A DNA stretch of 14,529 nucleotides from Chloroflexota bacterium (GTDB lineage: Bacteria; Chloroflexota; Chloroflexia; Thermomicrobiales; UBA6265). Where the stretch lies: assembly GCA_023389575.1 (NCBI GenBank), contig JAEWEG010000071.1, forward strand, positions 1 to 14,529, read 5' to 3'. The position numbers and the translations under genes were made by a program. Positions 12,441-14,529 of the stretch are shown piece after piece. The first letter of the stretch is position 1. Each line of letters starts with the position of its first letter. Under the pieces are notes generated by a model that saw nothing but the letters and a program-made list of their open reading frames with translations, made no database searches and had not been told where the DNA came from.

Positions 12441-13547
12441 TCATCGCCAGCGTCGAATGTCCTCGAAGCTTCGGTACCGGTAGGTGTAGCTCTCCGCTGG
12501 CAGCAGCTCGTATCGGGCGATCTCGTCAAGATCGAGGTCCACGCCAAGACCAGGGGCCGTCGGCAGGGGTAGATGTCCATCAACCACCGTTGGCCTTCCC
12601 GTGACCACGGTGCTCTTCCGTTCGAGATCCCTCGGCATGTATTCGAGGAACCGGAAGTTCGGCGCCGTCGCCATCACGTGGACGTTCGCCGCCTCCACGA
12701 TCGGGCCGACCGACCCCGCGTGCGGTGCCACCTGCATCCCCGCCGCTTCCGCGATGCCGGCCACCTTCTTCAACTCCGTAATCCCGCCCAACCGTGTCGT
12801 TTCTGGCTGAACCAGTTGCACCGCCCCCTGCTTGATGAGTTCGTACATCGACCACTTGTGATACAGCCGCTCGCCCGCCGCCAGGGGCACATCGACCTTG
12901 GCGGCGACCGCCGCCAGCGCATCTGGCTCGTCGGGATGCGTCGGCTCCTCGAAAAACGCGGGTCGATACGGCTCGGCGTCGCGTGCGAGCCGCACCGCGG
13001 CATGGACCGTGAACTCGCCGTGCGCGTGCAGGCCAATATCGATATCGTCGCCGACGGCCGAACGCAGGTCGGCCAGCACCTGTGCGGATGGGCTGCACTT
13101 GAAGGCGGTGTATCCCTCGGCCACCAGTTCCTGGGCCAGTTCGGGCGTGCTGGCATGGCCATACACCCGGATTCGGTCTCGCACCGCGCCGCCCAGCAAT
13201 ACGTGTACCGGAACCCCAAGCGCCTTACCCTTGATATCCCACAGTGCGATGTCGATCGCGCTTTGAACCCCGCCTCGCACCGAGCCCGTCAGCCCATGGC
13301 CGTGCACAATGTCGTAGATCTTCTGCCAGATTCGTTCCGCGGCGAACGGATCCTCGCCGATCAGTATCGGCGCGATCTCGCGCACCCCAGCCTCGGCCAC
13401 CTCGGGCCAGCCACCGCCCTCGCCATAGCCGGTGATCCCTTCATCGGTGTGCACGGCCACGAACAGCCAGTTGCGCCCGCGTGGCCTGTCGACCTGGCCG
13501 CCATCGTTTGCTCGCACCAGATAGGTCTTGATCTCGGTAATCTTCAT
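12441..13547 (-). CDS. Enolase superfamily (mandelate racemase/muconate lactonizing enzyme-like) sugar-acid dehydratase
   Basis: This 368-aa protein of the mandelate racemase family is closest in pattern to galactonate-dehydratase-like enzymes, which remove water from acid sugars through an enolate held by Mg2+. The N-terminal capping domain is followed by the barrel: SAIDIALWDIKGKALGVPV, Lys150 (GYTAFKC), metal ligands Glu200 (FFEEP) and Glu226 (AAGER), and the base His276 (VAPH) followed by VGPI. Two key positions differ. The Asp metal ligand usually seen before A/F-H-G is His174 (LHAHGEF), and the Asp of the His-Asp dyad is Glu249 (QPETTRLGG). Whether it binds metal normally is therefore open. 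The ATG follows GAGGA at 5 nt. It lies 63 bp downstream of the RraA-like gene on the same strand, so an operon is likely. Substrate unknown. Confidence 0.9.
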   Translation of the reverse strand: MKITEIKTYLVRANDGGQVDRPRGRNWLFVAVHTDEGITGYGEGGGWPEVAEAGVREIAPILIGEDPFAAERIWQKIYDIVHGHGLTGSVRGGVQSAIDIALWDIKGKALGVPVHVLLGGAVRDRIRVYGHASTPELAQELVAEGYTAFKCSPSAQVLADLRSAVGDDIDIGLHAHGEFTVHAAVRLARDAEPYRPAFFEEPTHPDEPDALAAVAAKVDVPLAAGERLYHKWSMYELIKQGAVQLVQPETTRLGGITELKKVAGIAEAAGMQVAPHAGSVGPIVEAANVHVMATAPNFRFLEYMPRDLERKSTVVTGRPTVVDGHLPLPTAPGLGVDLDLDEIARYELLPAESYTYRYRSFEDIRRWR

Positions 13548-13610
13548 CTCGTTCCTCGTCTGGTTGGAGCGGACCCTCAGTGGGAATGCTTCACCTCGGA
13601 GCCGCGTCGA

Positions 13611-14378
13611 TCAGGAGTCAGCGTCCGTGTCCTTGGTGGCGGTCCGGGCCCGCTCGTACTCGCGGAGCGTCTCCTCGTTAGGCGGGTAAACGCCCACGAT
13701 GCTGCTGCCCGCCTTCACCTTCTCGAAGATGAAGGACTCCCGCGACTCCTGTTCGGCGGCGTCTCGCGCGATGTCGTCCGCGACCGCCACGGGAATCACG
13801 ATCACCCCTTCGGCGTCGCCGACGATGACGTCGCCCGGGACCACGGCCACACCGCCGCAAGCGATTGGCACGTTGATTTCGGACGGGAAGTGGAGTTGGT
13901 TCGAGAGATTGGCGTTCTGGCCACGTGCGTAGGTTGGGAAATCGAGCGACCGGATCACCGGCGCGTCTCGAAACGCGCCGTCCGTCACTATTCCGGCCGC
14001 GCCTCTCGCCGCGATCCTCGCGGCAAGAATGTTTCCGAGCACCGCCGCGCTCGTTTCGCCTCGCGCATCGACCACCAGCACGTCGCCTGGCCCGACCATC
14101 TCGACCGCGATCCGCTGAATGTTCGTCTGATTATCGTAATCACCGGTAGGTTCGAGGTCGTCTCGAGCCGGGATATATCGGAGCGTGACGGCCTGGCCCA
14201 CCATCCGTAAATCGGGGCGTTGCGGCGCCACGTCGCGTAGAAAGTAGTTGCTGCGAAAGCCTCGCTTCCGGAGTTGCGTGCACAGCGTGGCGGTACTGAC
14301 CCCACCGAGCAGCGTGCGGGTTTCATCGCTGATTCGTGGCGTTCCATCCGGAAGTGCCGATCCGTCGTTCCTGGTCAT
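13611..14378 (-). CDS. RraA-like / HMG-CHA aldolase-type protein
   Basis: This 255-aa member of the RraA/4-hydroxy-4-methyl-2-oxoglutarate aldolase fold family cleaves or decarboxylates 4-hydroxy-2-oxo acids with a divalent metal. Some relatives (RraA) instead inhibit RNase E. The signature is LGNILAARIAARGAAGIVTD (114-133), followed by GAFRD with the substrate/metal residues Arg137 and Asp138. Near the C-terminus is VVPGDVIVGDAEGVIVIP, typical of the family. The ~25-residue N-terminal leader and ~30-residue C-terminal tail make it longer than the ~160-aa E. coli RraA, fitting the aldolase-like branch. The ATG has GGAGG at 8 nt. It is followed by the enolase-superfamily gene, whose keto-deoxy-acid product would suit an aldolase; that link is inferred. 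Confidence 0.88.
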   Translation of the reverse strand: MTRNDGSALPDGTPRISDETRTLLGGVSTATLCTQLRKRGFRSNYFLRDVAPQRPDLRMVGQAVTLRYIPARDDLEPTGDYDNQTNIQRIAVEMVGPGDVLVVDARGETSAAVLGNILAARIAARGAAGIVTDGAFRDAPVIRSLDFPTYARGQNANLSNQLHFPSEINVPIACGGVAVVPGDVIVGDAEGVIVIPVAVADDIARDAAEQESRESFIFEKVKAGSSIVGVYPPNEETLREYERARTATKDTDADS

Positions 14379-14431
14379 GACCTCTTCCTCCGCTCACTGG
14401 GCGATTGCCGATTCCTGCCGGACGGTCCCAA

Positions 14432-14445
14432 GCGTCACGTGACGC
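14432..14445. promoter_or_regulatory. Palindromic operator candidate upstream of the RraA-like gene
   Basis: GCGTCACGTGACGC is a perfect 14-bp palindrome centred on CACGTG, 53 bp before the RraA-like start codon. A length of 14 with perfect symmetry is typical of a dimeric repressor site. No regulator gene is in the window to pair with it. Confidence 0.4.
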
Positions 14446-14483
14446 GGTGACAGACTCTGGGCAGGGTCGGCGAACTGCCAGCA

Positions 14484-14496
14484 TTGTCCATGACAA
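14484..14496. promoter_or_regulatory. Second inverted repeat upstream of the RraA-like gene
   Basis: TTGTC-CAT-GACAA is a perfect 5+3+5 inverted repeat about 105 bp before the RraA-like start. The half-sites resemble those bound by several GntR-type regulators of sugar-acid genes, but this is only a resemblance. No clear -35/-10 pair was found between it and the gene. Confidence 0.3.
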
Positions 14497-14529
14497 GTGG
14501 GAGGTGTGGGAGGGGGCGTGTTCCGGATG

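Noticed and set aside
12573..14210. Open frame of 545 codons on the plus strand
   Set aside because: It runs antisense through both the enolase-superfamily gene and the RraA-like gene, each with clear family motifs and ribosome sites. Its product is His/Arg-rich and unrecognisable.

Overview
The window is a 14.5 kb piece of a GC-rich bacterial chromosome. It opens with the end of the rpoB-rpoC operon and continues into metabolic and accessory genes on both strands. The RNA polymerase beta' subunit has the uninterrupted trigger-loop region seen in Firmicutes, Actinobacteria and Chloroflexota, plus a coiled-coil insert of about 180 residues near its N-terminus. The GC content, the codon choice and the mix of neighbours (Gfo/Idh oxidoreductase, sugar isomerase, enolase-superfamily dehydratase, RraA-like protein, bacterial histone-deacetylase homologue) look most like a Chloroflexota (Thermomicrobia-type) genome. 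That assignment is an inference from sequence style, not from a database match.

Layout. Positions 1-5092 (+) hold the rpoB C-terminus and complete rpoC, closed by a strong hairpin terminator at 5117-5157. Positions 5254-7172 (-) hold a two-gene operon with an ATGA stop/start overlap: a Gfo/Idh/MocA oxidoreductase, then a TIM-barrel sugar-phosphate isomerase/epimerase-like protein, driven from a probable promoter at 7234-7262. Diverging from it (+) are an RsmC-like tandem methyltransferase (7308-8516) and an Ldh_2-family malate/lactate-type dehydrogenase (8640-9737). Converging on these (-) are a class II histone-deacetylase-like amidohydrolase (9774-10910) and a secreted C39-like cysteine peptidase (11029-12057), with an excellent terminator between the two. 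The peptidase gene has a long leader predicted to fold. The window ends (-) with an enolase-superfamily dehydratase (12441-13547) preceded by an RraA-like aldolase (13611-14378), with palindromes upstream.

How the genes may work together. The RraA/enolase-superfamily pair could form a short sugar-acid route: dehydration to a 2-keto-3-deoxy acid, then retro-aldol cleavage. The Gfo/Idh plus isomerase pair is a typical sugar or inositol-type catabolic module. No mobile element, CRISPR array, tRNA or rRNA was seen. I found no clear multi-gene novel system. The most unusual single items are the two-lobed methyltransferase with changed motifs, the structured leader of the secreted peptidase, and the altered active site of the enolase-superfamily enzyme.
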